The notes under the pieces were generated by a model. The model saw only the letters and a list, made by a program, of their open reading frames with translations. It did no database searches and had not been told where the DNA came from. From assembly GCF_007990775.1 (NCBI RefSeq), contig NZ_BJXB01000028.1, positions 1-64,000 on the forward strand: a stretch of DNA of 64,000 bases, given 5' to 3'. Below are positions 32,948 through 41,494 of this stretch, one piece after another; the first letter of the stretch is position 1; every line of letters begins with the position of its first letter. The position numbers and the translations under genes are program-made. The stretch is from Deinococcus cellulosilyticus NBRC 106333 = KACC 11606. GTDB taxonomy: Bacteria > Deinococcota > Deinococci > Deinococcales > Deinococcaceae.

Positions 32948-34741
32948 ATGAAAAAATGGCTGAAACTGTCCCTGCTTTCCCTGCTTCTTGCCGGGTGCAG
33001 CACCCAGATGAAAACCCCAGAGCTTCCCACCCTCCCGAACCATTCCCGTCTGCTGGAAATCCAGTTTGGTGGTGTGGGCACCTCCAGCATCACCAGCCAG
33101 ATCCTGCAGGTGGGCGGGACTGCGTCCATCCACAAGCAGGGCATGACCGAGGCCAGCGGGCTCTCCTTCTCCTACCAGGGGGCAGAAACCTTCACCAGCA
33201 AAGATGGACTCACCCGGTACATCCAGGTGCACTACGAGGTCACCAACACCAGCGGGCAAACGTACCACAATCTGGGCTTTCTGCCTGTGGTGGTCAGTGA
33301 CACCGATGGGGACAGCAGCAACAACGCCACCACATCCACCATTGCAGGAACACCCTTCAAGCATGTGAAACACTATGACGGCACAACTGCACCAGACAGC
33401 ACTGCACAGGGACTGACCGTCACCTACGCCAAACGCTTCAACACGGAAGCCAACGCCTTGCAGAACCTGACCACCACCTCCACCTACCGCAGTGGTCTGG
33501 ATGTCACCGGCTTTGAGGTCACCGACCCCACGGGACTGGAAGTCACCGAAGTGAAGAATCAGGGCTGGAAGTTCCAGAACAGCCTTGCCAGCGGGGCAAG
33601 TGCCTTGATGACCTTCAGCGTGTCTTTCCCCATTCCAGCCGACAAAAAGCTGGCCCCTTTCAGCTTCTCCCTGATGGTGGCCTACACAGAAGGCATTCCT
33701 GATGCGGATTTTTATGGCAATGACCTGACCGTGGACCCCACCCGGGGCAACAAGCATCCGGACATTGTTCTGGACAGTTCTGGAGCGCCCATCGTGGTGT
33801 GGGATGAAAGCCCACACGGCACCCACGCAGATGTTCTGGTGAAACGCTGGAATGGCCACACATGGGAACAGCTGGGTGGAGTGGTGGGATTCACCAACTG
33901 GAGCAGTTACACCGATCCCGCCATCGCCATCAACGGGGCAGATCTGCCCGTGGTGACCTACACCGAGGGCTCCACCACCTTTGTGAAACAGTGGAATGGC
34001 ACCTCCTGGGTGCAACTGGGAGGTGCACTGACCACCGACAACCAGGTGTACTGGCAGGATGTTGCCATCAACAGCCAGGATCAGGTGCTGGTGGCCTACG
34101 AGGAAGGCAGGGATGGGTTCCACACTTATGTGAAGCAATGGGACGGCACATCCTGGACGATGCTGGGGGGCAGCTTGCGGGTGAATGCTTCTGGGTTTTC
34201 AACCGACAATGCCATTGCCATCGGTCCGGACGACCGTCCGGTGGTGGCCTTCTTGGAACTCGTATCAGGGCAGAGCTACAACCTTTACAGCAAGCAGTGG
34301 AATGGGAGCACCTGGGTGCAGCTGGGGGGTGCCCTGGATGTGACATTGAGCAACCCCATCAATGAATTGGATGTCGCCGTTGACGGCCAGAACCGCCCGG
34401 TGGTGACGTGGGTGGAGAACGTTGTCGGGCAGTCCAACAATGTTTACGTGAAACGCTGGACTGGAACGGCCTGGGAGCAGCTGGGGGCGGCTCTGGATGT
34501 GAGCCTCACGGCCAACCCCGATTACCCCACCGTCAAAATCAACACGCAGGACCAGCCGGTGGTGGTGTTCGTCGAAGATGGAGTGATTTACAGCAAAACC
34601 TGGAATGGCACAGGCTGGGTCCAGGGAAGCACCCCTTACAGCTTCGGAACCGGAGGAGCAGACATGCCTGCGTTTGCGCTGGATGGGGACACCCCGATTG
34701 TCACCTGGGTGGAGAACAACAAAACCTACGTGAAACGTTGA
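32948..34741 (+). CDS. Lipoprotein with a seven-repeat propeller-like domain
   Basis: A 597-aa lipoprotein (LLAGC lipobox, Cys17; GAGAGG before ATG 32948). Residues about 30-250 form an unassigned beta-rich domain. From about 255 there are seven repeats of 45-50 residues with the pattern VKxWNGxxWxQLGGxL ... PVVxWxE, the last ending abruptly at YVKR, consistent with a seven-bladed beta-propeller. It resembles bacterial surface propellers used in binding, but no catalytic motif is visible. It stands between the orphan binding protein and a convergent FGE-like gene. Confidence 0.75.
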   Translation: MKKWLKLSLLSLLLAGCSTQMKTPELPTLPNHSRLLEIQFGGVGTSSITSQILQVGGTASIHKQGMTEASGLSFSYQGAETFTSKDGLTRYIQVHYEVTNTSGQTYHNLGFLPVVVSDTDGDSSNNATTSTIAGTPFKHVKHYDGTTAPDSTAQGLTVTYAKRFNTEANALQNLTTTSTYRSGLDVTGFEVTDPTGLEVTEVKNQGWKFQNSLASGASALMTFSVSFPIPADKKLAPFSFSLMVAYTEGIPDADFYGNDLTVDPTRGNKHPDIVLDSSGAPIVVWDESPHGTHADVLVKRWNGHTWEQLGGVVGFTNWSSYTDPAIAINGADLPVVTYTEGSTTFVKQWNGTSWVQLGGALTTDNQVYWQDVAINSQDQVLVAYEEGRDGFHTYVKQWDGTSWTMLGGSLRVNASGFSTDNAIAIGPDDRPVVAFLELVSGQSYNLYSKQWNGSTWVQLGGALDVTLSNPINELDVAVDGQNRPVVTWVENVVGQSNNVYVKRWTGTAWEQLGAALDVSLTANPDYPTVKINTQDQPVVVFVEDGVIYSKTWNGTGWVQGSTPYSFGTGGADMPAFALDGDTPIVTWVENNKTYVKR

Positions 34742-34750
34742 TTTGCAACT

Positions 34751-34783
34751 TGAAGGGGGAAGGGTTGACCTCCTCCCCCTTCA
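34751..34783. terminator. Hairpin shared by convergent genes
   Basis: TGAAGGGGGA and TCCCCCTTCA form a perfect 10-bp stem just after the propeller lipoprotein stop and over the end of the FGE-like gene. There is no T-run. Confidence 0.4.
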
Positions 34784-35476
34784 TGGACTTTCGACGGGCA
34801 TGGAACGCGCCAGACGGAATCCCAGGTCATCCACCTGAAATGTCGGGTGGCTCTTGCGGCGGCATGAGGCCCTCAATCCCCTGGGTTCATCGAACCACCC
34901 TCCACCCCGGAACACCCGGTAAGGTCCGTACACCTCCGGGTCGAACACATCCCAGCACCATTCCCACACGTTGCCGATCATGTCATGAAGGCCCCACCCA
35001 TTCGGGGCTTTCAGGCCGACTTCCCTGACGCTGCCCCCAGAATTCTCCCGGAACCACGCGATGTCCTCAAGTTTCCCATACCGCACCCCAGTGCTCCCGG
35101 CACGGCAGGCATGCTCCCATTCTGCTTCGGTGGGAAGACGGAAACCATCTGCAGTCCGGTCCCACAGCACCTCATCACCAGAAGTGGTGTAGCAGGGTTT
35201 CATGCCTGCAGCTTCAGAAAGAAGGTTGCAGAACCGAAGGGCATCAAACCATGAGATCTGCGTCACAGGCCGTTCGCGGCTGTTTGCACCTCCACAAAAA
35301 GCTGCAAACAGCCGCTCTGTCACTGGAACGCGGGCCATCCAGAAGGGCTGAAGCTGCACGGACCATGCGGATTGGGTTTTTTCGTTGCGCAAGGTGATCT
35401 CCCCTGCTGGAATCGGGACCATCAAGTCGAAAATAGCCTGCAAAAATGCTGGGCTGGGATGTTCAGGATGTGACAT
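34781..35476 (-). CDS. Formylglycine-generating-enzyme-like (SUMF1 fold) protein
   Basis: A 231-aa protein of the FGE-sulfatase superfamily: MVPIPAGEITLR, WMARVPVTERLF, PVTQISWFDALRFCNLLSE, FRLPTEAEWEHACRAG and GNVWEWCWDVFD are the canonical blocks. In true formylglycine-generating enzymes two cysteines near the C-terminus bind copper and substrate; here RVFRGGGWFDEPRGLRASC keeps only one in that region, so sulfatase activation is doubtful. No sulfatase is in the window. AAGGAG precedes ATG 35476. The role is unknown; it may be structural or act on another substrate. Confidence 0.85.
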   Translation of the reverse strand: MSHPEHPSPAFLQAIFDLMVPIPAGEITLRNEKTQSAWSVQLQPFWMARVPVTERLFAAFCGGANSRERPVTQISWFDALRFCNLLSEAAGMKPCYTTSGDEVLWDRTADGFRLPTEAEWEHACRAGSTGVRYGKLEDIAWFRENSGGSVREVGLKAPNGWGLHDMIGNVWEWCWDVFDPEVYGPYRVFRGGGWFDEPRGLRASCRRKSHPTFQVDDLGFRLARSMPVESP

Positions 35477-35833
35477 GGGACACTCCTTGAGTTGAAAAAG
35501 AGCCAGAAAGTGATTGGGATGAATTGCATGTAGATTGTGAAATTTTTATTCTTTTAACAGGAACATCGTTGAGCCTGGGTGGAGGCAAAATTGACCCTGA
35601 TCGGAAAGCCTGCATCCGCAGCCAGAACGTTTTCGGGCATGCAGGATTCGGTGTTGGAATGGCTGAAATGCATGAAGCCTCCTGTTGACCTGCATCAGGT
35701 CCCAATCACCATGCCACAAAAGAAAGGGCATCACATCCGCCATTTGATGCACCCCGACCATGCTTTGCCTGGGCGTTTTCTCTTCCAGGTCAAAGTCCGG
35801 TCAGGATTCTTTAAGAGGTCATGGGAACTCAGA

Positions 35834-35869
35834 AGCCAGACCGAAGCCATTCAAAGCTTCGGTCTGGCT
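35834..35869 (-). terminator. 14-bp hairpin after the GH4 gene
   Basis: AGCCAGACCGAAGC, an 8-nt loop and GCTTCGGTCTGGCT form a perfect 14-bp stem 30 nt past the GH4 stop (minus strand). The T-run is weak. The rest of the 422-bp gap 35477-35898 shows no credible gene. Confidence 0.5.
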
Positions 35870-35898
35870 GTTCCCCACAGTGGCAAACGGTGGTCAGG

Positions 35899-37275
35899 TC
35901 AAACGGTTGCAGGGGTTCGGAGCTGGCAGAATTCTGGCAGCCACGCCTGCTCTGCTTCCAGCAGTTCGCGGGTCATCTGTCTGAGTTCATTCAGGGTCAA
36001 AAGGGCACTGCTGAGGGGATCAAGGGCAATGGCGTGATACACGTGATCCAGATTCTCCTCCAGAGCGGCCAGGACCGCCAGTTCCTGTACATTGATGCTG
36101 GTGCGGTTCACAGCAGCCAGTTGAGGAGGGAGTTTCCCCAAATGGGTGGGCTGCACGCCACTGCGGTCCACCAGGCAGGCCACTTCCACGCAGCACCCCT
36201 CTGGGAGGTTTTCGATGAGTCCTGTGTTGATCACATTCCCGTAAATCACCGATGGGGTCCCGGTTTCCATGCTGTGAATGATGGTCGCCCCGTATTCGAT
36301 GGAGGGTTTCAGTTCCAGCAGCAATTCTTCCAGAAAGCCACTCTGGTCGTCGTGGGCCGCTTCACAGCAGATCTGGTAATAGTCCCAGCGGTGGGTGATG
36401 AAAGATCGGGACAGGTCCTGGTTTTTGCGGAAGTACGGCAAATATTCACTGGCATGGTGGCTGGATTCGGTGTGAAAGTACCCGAAGTGTTCCATGATGC
36501 TGGTGCGGACCTGTTCCTGGCCCCCTTCGTACACGTTGCCTTCCTCGAGGAGCTGGCTGTGGTTGCCGTCGTCGGTGGGCAGAGGGCCAACCTGCTGGCG
36601 TCCCAGGTAGCGGTCTCGCATCACCTGCCGGATCTGGGGGTAGAGGTCTTTGCCCTGGTGGGTGAGGGACAGGAGCCACGCCTGGTGGTTGATGCCTGCG
36701 CTCTTGAAGACCAGTTCGCTGTAGGGAACCCCCACCTCACGGGCCAGCATGTGGGTGGTGCCCTGCACGCTGTGACACAGCCCCACCGCTTTCACGCCAA
36801 GGCTTGAGAGGTACCAGGTGGCCATCGCCATCGGGTTGGCGTAATTGATGAGCTGGGCCTCGGGGCAGAGTTCCAGCATGTCCTGTGCGATGCTCTTGTA
36901 GGCAGGTGCACTGCGAAGGAAGCGCATCACACCCCCCGGGCCGAGGGTGTCTCCAACCGTCTGGTCGATGCCGTACTTTCTGGGAATCTCCACATCATGG
37001 CGGTAGGCTTCCAGGCCCCCCACCTGAAAGGTGATGATCACGTAATTTGCGTCTCTTAAGGCTGCACGCTGATCCGTGGTCACCTGCACCTGGGTGGGCA
37101 GCCTGTGGTGGGAAATGAGTTTCTGAACGTGTCGGGCCGTGACGGAGAGGCGCTCAGGGTTGATGTCCATCAGGGCAAGGGTGCTGTTTTGCAGGGCCGG
37201 GAAGCTGAGGATGTCCGCGACGAGCCGCAGGGGAAAGGCATGTCCGCCCGCCCCAATGATTGCAATTTTCACCAT
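35899..37275 (-). CDS. GH4 glycosidase (alpha-galactosidase type)
   Basis: A 458-aa NAD- and metal-dependent family 4 glycosidase. The N-terminal Rossmann motif IAIIGAGGHAF binds NAD. GDTLGPGGVMRFLRSAP, NYANPMAMATWYL, GLCHSVQGT (metal-ligand Cys/His region) and GINHQAW are family blocks that best match alpha-galactosidase (MelA) members rather than 6-phospho-glucosidases. GAAAGGA precedes ATG 37275. The AraC regulator starts divergently 112 nt away and probably controls it. It is cytoplasmic, so it needs an importer; the orphan binding protein at 31493 is one candidate by proximity only. Confidence 0.85.
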   Translation of the reverse strand: MVKIAIIGAGGHAFPLRLVADILSFPALQNSTLALMDINPERLSVTARHVQKLISHHRLPTQVQVTTDQRAALRDANYVIITFQVGGLEAYRHDVEIPRKYGIDQTVGDTLGPGGVMRFLRSAPAYKSIAQDMLELCPEAQLINYANPMAMATWYLSSLGVKAVGLCHSVQGTTHMLAREVGVPYSELVFKSAGINHQAWLLSLTHQGKDLYPQIRQVMRDRYLGRQQVGPLPTDDGNHSQLLEEGNVYEGGQEQVRTSIMEHFGYFHTESSHHASEYLPYFRKNQDLSRSFITHRWDYYQICCEAAHDDQSGFLEELLLELKPSIEYGATIIHSMETGTPSVIYGNVINTGLIENLPEGCCVEVACLVDRSGVQPTHLGKLPPQLAAVNRTSINVQELAVLAALEENLDHVYHAIALDPLSSALLTLNELRQMTRELLEAEQAWLPEFCQLRTPATV

Positions 37276-37367
37276 AAAGGTCCTTTCTGGTCCGTCCTTC
37301 CTTGCAGCTCAGGCAGAATGAATCCAGCGGGTGTTGTGTTTCCTGGATGATGTTCAGGTAAAATCAG

Positions 37368-37373
37368 TATAAA
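37368..37373 (+). promoter_or_regulatory. -10 box of the AraC gene
   Basis: TATAAA lies 13 nt before ATG 37387. It is too close to a GTG at 37375 for that codon to be transcribed as a start, which favours the ATG. Confidence 0.4.
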
Positions 37374-37386
37374 AGTGTGGGGGTCC

Positions 37387-38211
37387 ATGGACAAGCCGAA
37401 AGTCGCCAGTGATATTGCACAAAACGCCGCATCTGCAAAGCATGAGGCTTTTGGTGCCCCCCTGACCTTCATCGGAACCTACCGTGTGCGTGAGGGGGCA
37501 CCCTTCCCCGCCCACCATCACTCTGGACATGAGGTGATCGTCTGGCACACCGGGCAGGTGGAACTCGGATGGCAGCAGCACGGTGAAACCCACCACCTGC
37601 TCACCCACCCGGGGATGGTCACTGTCATGCCAGGAGGCACCACCCACTGGGACACCCCGCGCAAAGGGTACAGCCACCACTTCGCGCTTTTTGAAGGGAA
37701 CTTTGCATGCCCTGGCTTCGAGCAGGCCCGGCATTTTCTGGACGACAGCACGGGCAGCATGGAACGGCTGCTGCTCGCCCTGAACGCGGAATTCAACAAC
37801 CACCAGCCTGAGCGCAATGAAATGCTGACCCTGCTCCTGAAACAATTCGAGGTGTGCCTGCTGCGTCTGGACAGCCGACAGACCCTGAGTGCCGCCGAAG
37901 CCCTGGTGCAGCGAGCGAAACACCTGATCGAGGAGCGTTGCACCGAAAACCCGTCCGTTCAGAGCATCGCCCGGGAACTGGGCACCTCGGTTTCCCACCT
38001 GCGGGCCCAGTTTGCAGTGCACAGCCAGGGATCACCCAAAGCACACCTGCAAAAAGTGCGCGTCAAACGGGCCATTCAGCACCTGAAAACCTCTTCACTG
38101 TCCCTGGAAGCCCTGGCGTCCCTGCTGGGCTATGCCTCTGCAGGGCACCTGTCACGGGAGGTGAAACAGCTCACCGGCTTCACCCCCGGGCAGATTCGCC
38201 GTCAGCGCTGA
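37387..38211 (+). CDS. AraC-family transcriptional regulator
   Basis: A 274-aa regulator: cupin-type sensor domain (APFPAHHHSGHEVIVWHTGQVELGWQ, with a His cluster; PGMVTVMPGGTTHW) followed by two helix-turn-helix units at the C-terminus (VQSIARELGTSVSHLRAQF and LEALASLLGYASAGHLSREVKQLTGFTPGQIR). It is divergent from the GH4 gene and presumably activates it in response to a galactoside. ATG 37387 is preferred over GTG 37375 from the position of the -10 box. Confidence 0.88.
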   Translation: MDKPKVASDIAQNAASAKHEAFGAPLTFIGTYRVREGAPFPAHHHSGHEVIVWHTGQVELGWQQHGETHHLLTHPGMVTVMPGGTTHWDTPRKGYSHHFALFEGNFACPGFEQARHFLDDSTGSMERLLLALNAEFNNHQPERNEMLTLLLKQFEVCLLRLDSRQTLSAAEALVQRAKHLIEERCTENPSVQSIARELGTSVSHLRAQFAVHSQGSPKAHLQKVRVKRAIQHLKTSSLSLEALASLLGYASAGHLSREVKQLTGFTPGQIRRQR

Positions 38212-38246
38212 GCATCATCGGCAGCAGAACCTGTCCCAAACGGGCC

Positions 38247-38795
38247 TCACCCTTCCCGATGCAGGTCATTTAAAGACATCGGGACCTCTCCCCTTTTCAG
38301 GTCTCCGGCCATCTTCAATCCCTGGGCGAAAATCAGGAATTCCAGGATGGTGGTGGCAATTCCGTAGAAATCCCAGGCTTCCTTCTCACCCAGCGCAGGT
38401 CCAGCGAAAGGCACTCCCCAGATGCGGGTGATGACATAGAGCACGGCAATGGCGAAGTTCCCCCAGGCTCCGGCCTGGTAAAAAGCAGCTTCCCAGGTCA
38501 CCACACCCGCGCGGGGGTAAGGGTCATTCAGGGCCTCTTTGGACTCCCAGAATTTGATGAGGGCCAGGGCTCCCCAGAAAGCCTGCAGAATGGTGGACAC
38601 CAGAAAGAAAATGCCGTACCCCACCCACTCCTCAAAATGGGCTCCGGTGACCCCACCGTGCAAACCCGCTGCTGCAAGACTCATCACCCCAACAGCAGGG
38701 ATGGAGGGGTGCAGGAAGGAAAACTTGCGGTCCCGGTCCACCTCGGGAGGGCGGAACTCGAAAGCAGGAATTTCGGGTTGGGGGTCGTTGCTCAT
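38247..38795 (-). CDS. Four-helix membrane protein of unknown function
   Basis: A 182-aa protein with about four membrane segments (IPAVGVMSLAAAGLHGG, VGYGIFFLVSTILQAFWGAL, AWGNFAIAVLYVITRIW, YGIATTILEFLIFAQGL) and an acidic, Pro-rich N-terminus. I do not recognise the family. TAGTGT lies exactly 6 nt before ATG 38795, so it is probably leaderless. It is divergent from the membrane protein at 38880 and converges with the AraC gene. Confidence 0.75.
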   Translation of the reverse strand: MSNDPQPEIPAFEFRPPEVDRDRKFSFLHPSIPAVGVMSLAAAGLHGGVTGAHFEEWVGYGIFFLVSTILQAFWGALALIKFWESKEALNDPYPRAGVVTWEAAFYQAGAWGNFAIAVLYVITRIWGVPFAGPALGEKEAWDFYGIATTILEFLIFAQGLKMAGDLKRGEVPMSLNDLHREG

Positions 38796-38801
38796 GGGGC
38801 C

Positions 38802-38807
38802 ACACTA
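38802..38807 (-). promoter_or_regulatory. -10 box of leaderless gene 38795
   Basis: TAGTGT on the minus strand, 6 nt before the ATG. Confidence 0.45.
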
Positions 38808-38867
38808 TCCCCTGAAGATGAAAAACAAATGTGCAGCAGGTCGGGACATTTTTCCCGTGCAGGCAGG

Positions 38868-38873
38868 TAAAGT
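38868..38873 (+). promoter_or_regulatory. -10 box of leaderless gene 38880
   Basis: TAAAGT 6 nt before GTG 38880. With 38802-38807 it makes a divergent pair of leaderless promoters. Confidence 0.45.
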
Positions 38874-38879
38874 AAACCT

Positions 38880-39455
38880 GTGATCGTGCTCCTGTTTTTC
38901 CTCAGCGGTTTTGCTTTCGCCCACACCGGACGACCTGTGGGAGGCGAAGACAGCCTGCTTTTGCAGATCCTGCTCGGGCTTGGCTTGCTGCTCAGTGGCT
39001 GGGGGATGGTGCATTTCTCCAGCCTGGCCTTCAAATTGCCCAGAAGGGAATTCAGGCCCAGAGGGCAGCGTTTTCTGACCTTTGCCGTTGTGAGCACCCT
39101 GCTTTTTGCCCTGCTCTCCTGGTATGCCGTGCAGCCCCAGAGGCCCGCTGCGCCCCTCCTGATTCAGGAACGGGGACGCTGGGAAGTGCATCAGGTGGAG
39201 GGCCTGCATTCGGAAAGCACCCTGCTCCTGCAGGCCGAAAAAGCACAGCCTCTGGAGATCCAGAGTGAACAGGACATGCTTTTCGAGATCCCTGAACTCG
39301 GGGTGAAAGCCCGCCTGCCTGGAGGGAAAGCTGTTCGGGTGTCCCTTCCTGCTGCTCCAACCGGAACATATTCCACCAGCATTTCGGGACTGGTGGTGCA
39401 GGTGCTGCCCCCGGAGATGTACCACCTGCTGCTGGAAGGGAACCATCAGGATTGA
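38880..39455 (+). CDS. Exported membrane-anchored protein of unknown function
   Basis: A 191-aa protein starting at GTG 38880 (TAAAGT 6 nt upstream). It opens with a signal-like segment ending GFAFAHTG, followed by two membrane helices (LLLQILLGLGLLLSGWGMV and FLTFAVVSTLLFALLSWYAV) and a beta-rich extracytoplasmic domain of about 100 residues (GRWEVHQVEGLHSESTLLLQ). A terminator follows at 39499. The family was not recognised. It is divergent from the membrane protein at 38247. Confidence 0.7.
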   Translation: MIVLLFFLSGFAFAHTGRPVGGEDSLLLQILLGLGLLLSGWGMVHFSSLAFKLPRREFRPRGQRFLTFAVVSTLLFALLSWYAVQPQRPAAPLLIQERGRWEVHQVEGLHSESTLLLQAEKAQPLEIQSEQDMLFEIPELGVKARLPGGKAVRVSLPAAPTGTYSTSISGLVVQVLPPEMYHLLLEGNHQD

Positions 39456-39498
39456 ACACGTTCCCTTTTGCTGTGGCATGAATTTCAGACCTGAATTC

Positions 39499-39528
39499 AA
39501 ACCCTGGGTGCCTGTGGCTCAGGGTTTT
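39499..39528 (+). terminator. Terminator after gene 38880
   Basis: AAACCCTG, a 13-nt loop, CAGGGTTTT, about 45 nt past the stop. Confidence 0.6.
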
Positions 39529-39658
39529 CATGCACGGCTTCGAAATCACAACATATCGCCCCAATCAGGTGAATGGGAGGAGAAGATGCAGGGGAGTGCA
39601 ACCGGGAAGATCTGTGCTCTTTCCTGAGGTCCATTGTATGGCCTGAGTAAAATCCATG

Positions 39659-39670
39659 GTAAGCGGTTAC
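39659..39670. promoter_or_regulatory. LacI-type half-palindrome GTAAGCGGTTAC
   Basis: A near-palindrome with a central CG, similar to 19167-19180 and 29381-29390. It lies between convergent genes, so it may be fortuitous. Confidence 0.2.
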
Positions 39671-39723
39671 GCACAGCAGGATGGCAAGTGAACCCGGTAC
39701 AGACGTCCCAGGCCAGTGGGAAC

Positions 39724-40308
39724 TCAGAGGCCCTGTTCGCCTGAGGGCCTGCTCCTTCCATGCAGGTGAAAATCCACCAGTTGCTCTGCCTGGATCTCGT
39801 GGGGTGGGAGGTCCTGGGGCAGCAGGCGTTGCCCGAGCCGCATCACGATGATCGGACCGAGCAGGGTGGCCAGGGTCTGAAAGGGGAATTCTGGCTTGAG
39901 TTTCCCTTCCATCTGGTAGCGCACAATGATCTGGCCTGCAGTGAAAATCAGGCTCTTGGGACCTTCAAAAACCTCCATGAGTTCCGGGTGTCTGGGAAGC
40001 TCGGAAAGCATCATCGGGATCAGGCCAGGGTGTCTGGCGGTGAGGTCGAGGTAAGCCCGGGTGATGCCGATCAGGTCCTCCCGGAGGTTTCCGGTGTAAT
40101 GAAAGCCCTGGGTGGCAACCATTTCAGCCTCCCGAGACAGCACCGAGCGCAACAGGTTGGTTTTGTTGCCAAAACGCCGGAACAGGGTCACTTCATTGAC
40201 CCCGGCTCTGGCAGCGATGGCTTTGGTGGTGACGCCTGCAATCCCCAGTTCGATCATGCACTCAAGGGCGGCGTCCAGGATTTTGCTTTTCAGGTCAGTG
40301 TCGGTCAT
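39724..40308 (-). CDS. TetR-family transcriptional regulator (exporter operon)
   Basis: A 194-aa TetR repressor with the HTH IAGVTTKAIAARAGVNEVTLFRRFGNK (about 22-48) and an all-helical ligand domain. It lies 76 nt downstream of the ABC-2 permease on the same strand, as the third gene of ATPase-permease-TetR. A perfect GCAAGTA-AG-TACTTGC palindrome before the ATPase start (42394) is its probable operator, so it would repress its own operon until a toxic substrate binds. Confidence 0.88.
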   Translation of the reverse strand: MTDTDLKSKILDAALECMIELGIAGVTTKAIAARAGVNEVTLFRRFGNKTNLLRSVLSREAEMVATQGFHYTGNLREDLIGITRAYLDLTARHPGLIPMMLSELPRHPELMEVFEGPKSLIFTAGQIIVRYQMEGKLKPEFPFQTLATLLGPIIVMRLGQRLLPQDLPPHEIQAEQLVDFHLHGRSRPSGEQGL

Positions 40309-40384
40309 GGTGGGCTCTGCAGATTCATGTGGCCTGCAATCTTTCCTACTCTATCAGCTCTCGTGGGGCTGTGAAGGGAAAACC

Positions 40385-41494
40385 TCACAGGGTCTTGCGA
40401 AAGCGGGTGGAGGCCACCAGAATCACCAGCACCGCAAAGACCGCCAGGCTGACAAATTGCGTCCACAGGCTGTCCAGTCCGGCTCCACGCAGCATCACCC
40501 CACGCATGATTTCCAGGAAGTACTTCAGGGGGACGATGCCGCTCAAAGTTCGGAAGAAGGTGTTCATGCCTTCCACCGGAAAGAGCATCCCTGAGAGGAA
40601 AATCGAGGGGAACATGATCGCGAAAGTCCCAAACATCGCCTGAATCTGGGTTTTCGCGACACTGGAGATCAGGATGCCGATGCCCTGTGAGACCAGCACG
40701 AACAGAAAGGCGGCCAGGGCAATGAGCCACACACTGCCAACCAGCGGAATCCCGAACACCCAGTGCCCGATGATGAGCGTCAGGGCAGCGTCAAAGAGGC
40801 CCAGCACAAAGTAGGGGGTGATTTTTCCAAGGATCACTTCTGCCGGGGTGATGGGGGTGGCGATCAGGGATTCGAGGGTGCCCACTTCCCGTTCACGCAC
40901 CACCCCGATGGAGGTGAGCAGCGTGGTGATCATGGCGAGGATCAGGCCGACAATGCCGGGAACCATGAAGACAGCAGTGCGGTTGTCCGGGTTGTAGAGG
41001 GTCTCGAAGGTGGGTTCCACCGGAGCGGAAATCTGCCGGGTGAGGGCCTGCCCGGCCAGGGCCCTTTTGGTGAAATCCTGGATGGCGGCACTGGCCTGGG
41101 CACGGATCTGTGCGGTGGCCTGCGGGTCCGAGCCGTCAATTCGCAGGGTGAATTTGAGGGGTCTGTCTCCCCTGAGGGCACTCAGGGCCCCTTCCTGCAC
41201 TTCCAGCACTCCGTGGCTTTTCCCGTTGCGCACCTGTTCCAGGGCCTCATCCACAGTTGCGGCAGGAACCAGTTTGAACCGGTTGTCTTTCTCAAAATAG
41301 GACAGGAAGATCTGGCTGGCCCGGTCTCTGGAGTGGTCCACCACCCCGATTTTCATGTTTTTCAGGGAGGTGTTGAGGGCAAAACCAAAGAGGATCAGCA
41401 AGATGACTGGAAGCAGCACAATCAGGCGAATCAGGATCGGGTCGCGGCGGATCTGCAGGAATTCCTTGCGGGCAAGTGCGCTGATGCGGCTCAT
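40385..41494 (-). CDS. ABC-2 type transporter permease
   Basis: A 369-aa membrane protein of the ABC-2/YhiN-YbhR type: one N-terminal helix (ILIRLIVLLPVILLILFGFAL), a large extracytoplasmic domain (about 45-175), then five helices with the VREREVGTLESLIATPI signature preceding the helix pair. It overlaps the ATPase by 4 nt (ATGA). It probably exports drugs or lipids. Confidence 0.9.
   Translation of the reverse strand: MSRISALARKEFLQIRRDPILIRLIVLLPVILLILFGFALNTSLKNMKIGVVDHSRDRASQIFLSYFEKDNRFKLVPAATVDEALEQVRNGKSHGVLEVQEGALSALRGDRPLKFTLRIDGSDPQATAQIRAQASAAIQDFTKRALAGQALTRQISAPVEPTFETLYNPDNRTAVFMVPGIVGLILAMITTLLTSIGVVREREVGTLESLIATPITPAEVILGKITPYFVLGLFDAALTLIIGHWVFGIPLVGSVWLIALAAFLFVLVSQGIGILISSVAKTQIQAMFGTFAIMFPSIFLSGMLFPVEGMNTFFRTLSGIVPLKYFLEIMRGVMLRGAGLDSLWTQFVSLAVFAVLVILVASTRFRKTL

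Noticed and set aside
32903..34138. 411-aa minus-strand frame opposite the propeller lipoprotein
   Set aside because: Its apparent repeats are only the reverse of the seven plus-strand repeats.
34781..35476. True formylglycine-generating enzyme for sulfatases
   Set aside because: The fold fits, but only one of the two C-terminal active-site cysteines is visible and no sulfatase gene is nearby, so only the fold is reported.
35579..36037. 152-aa plus-strand frame in the gap after the FGE-like gene
   Set aside because: It lacks a ribosome site, runs through the 14-bp hairpin and into the antisense of the GH4 gene, and shows no domain.
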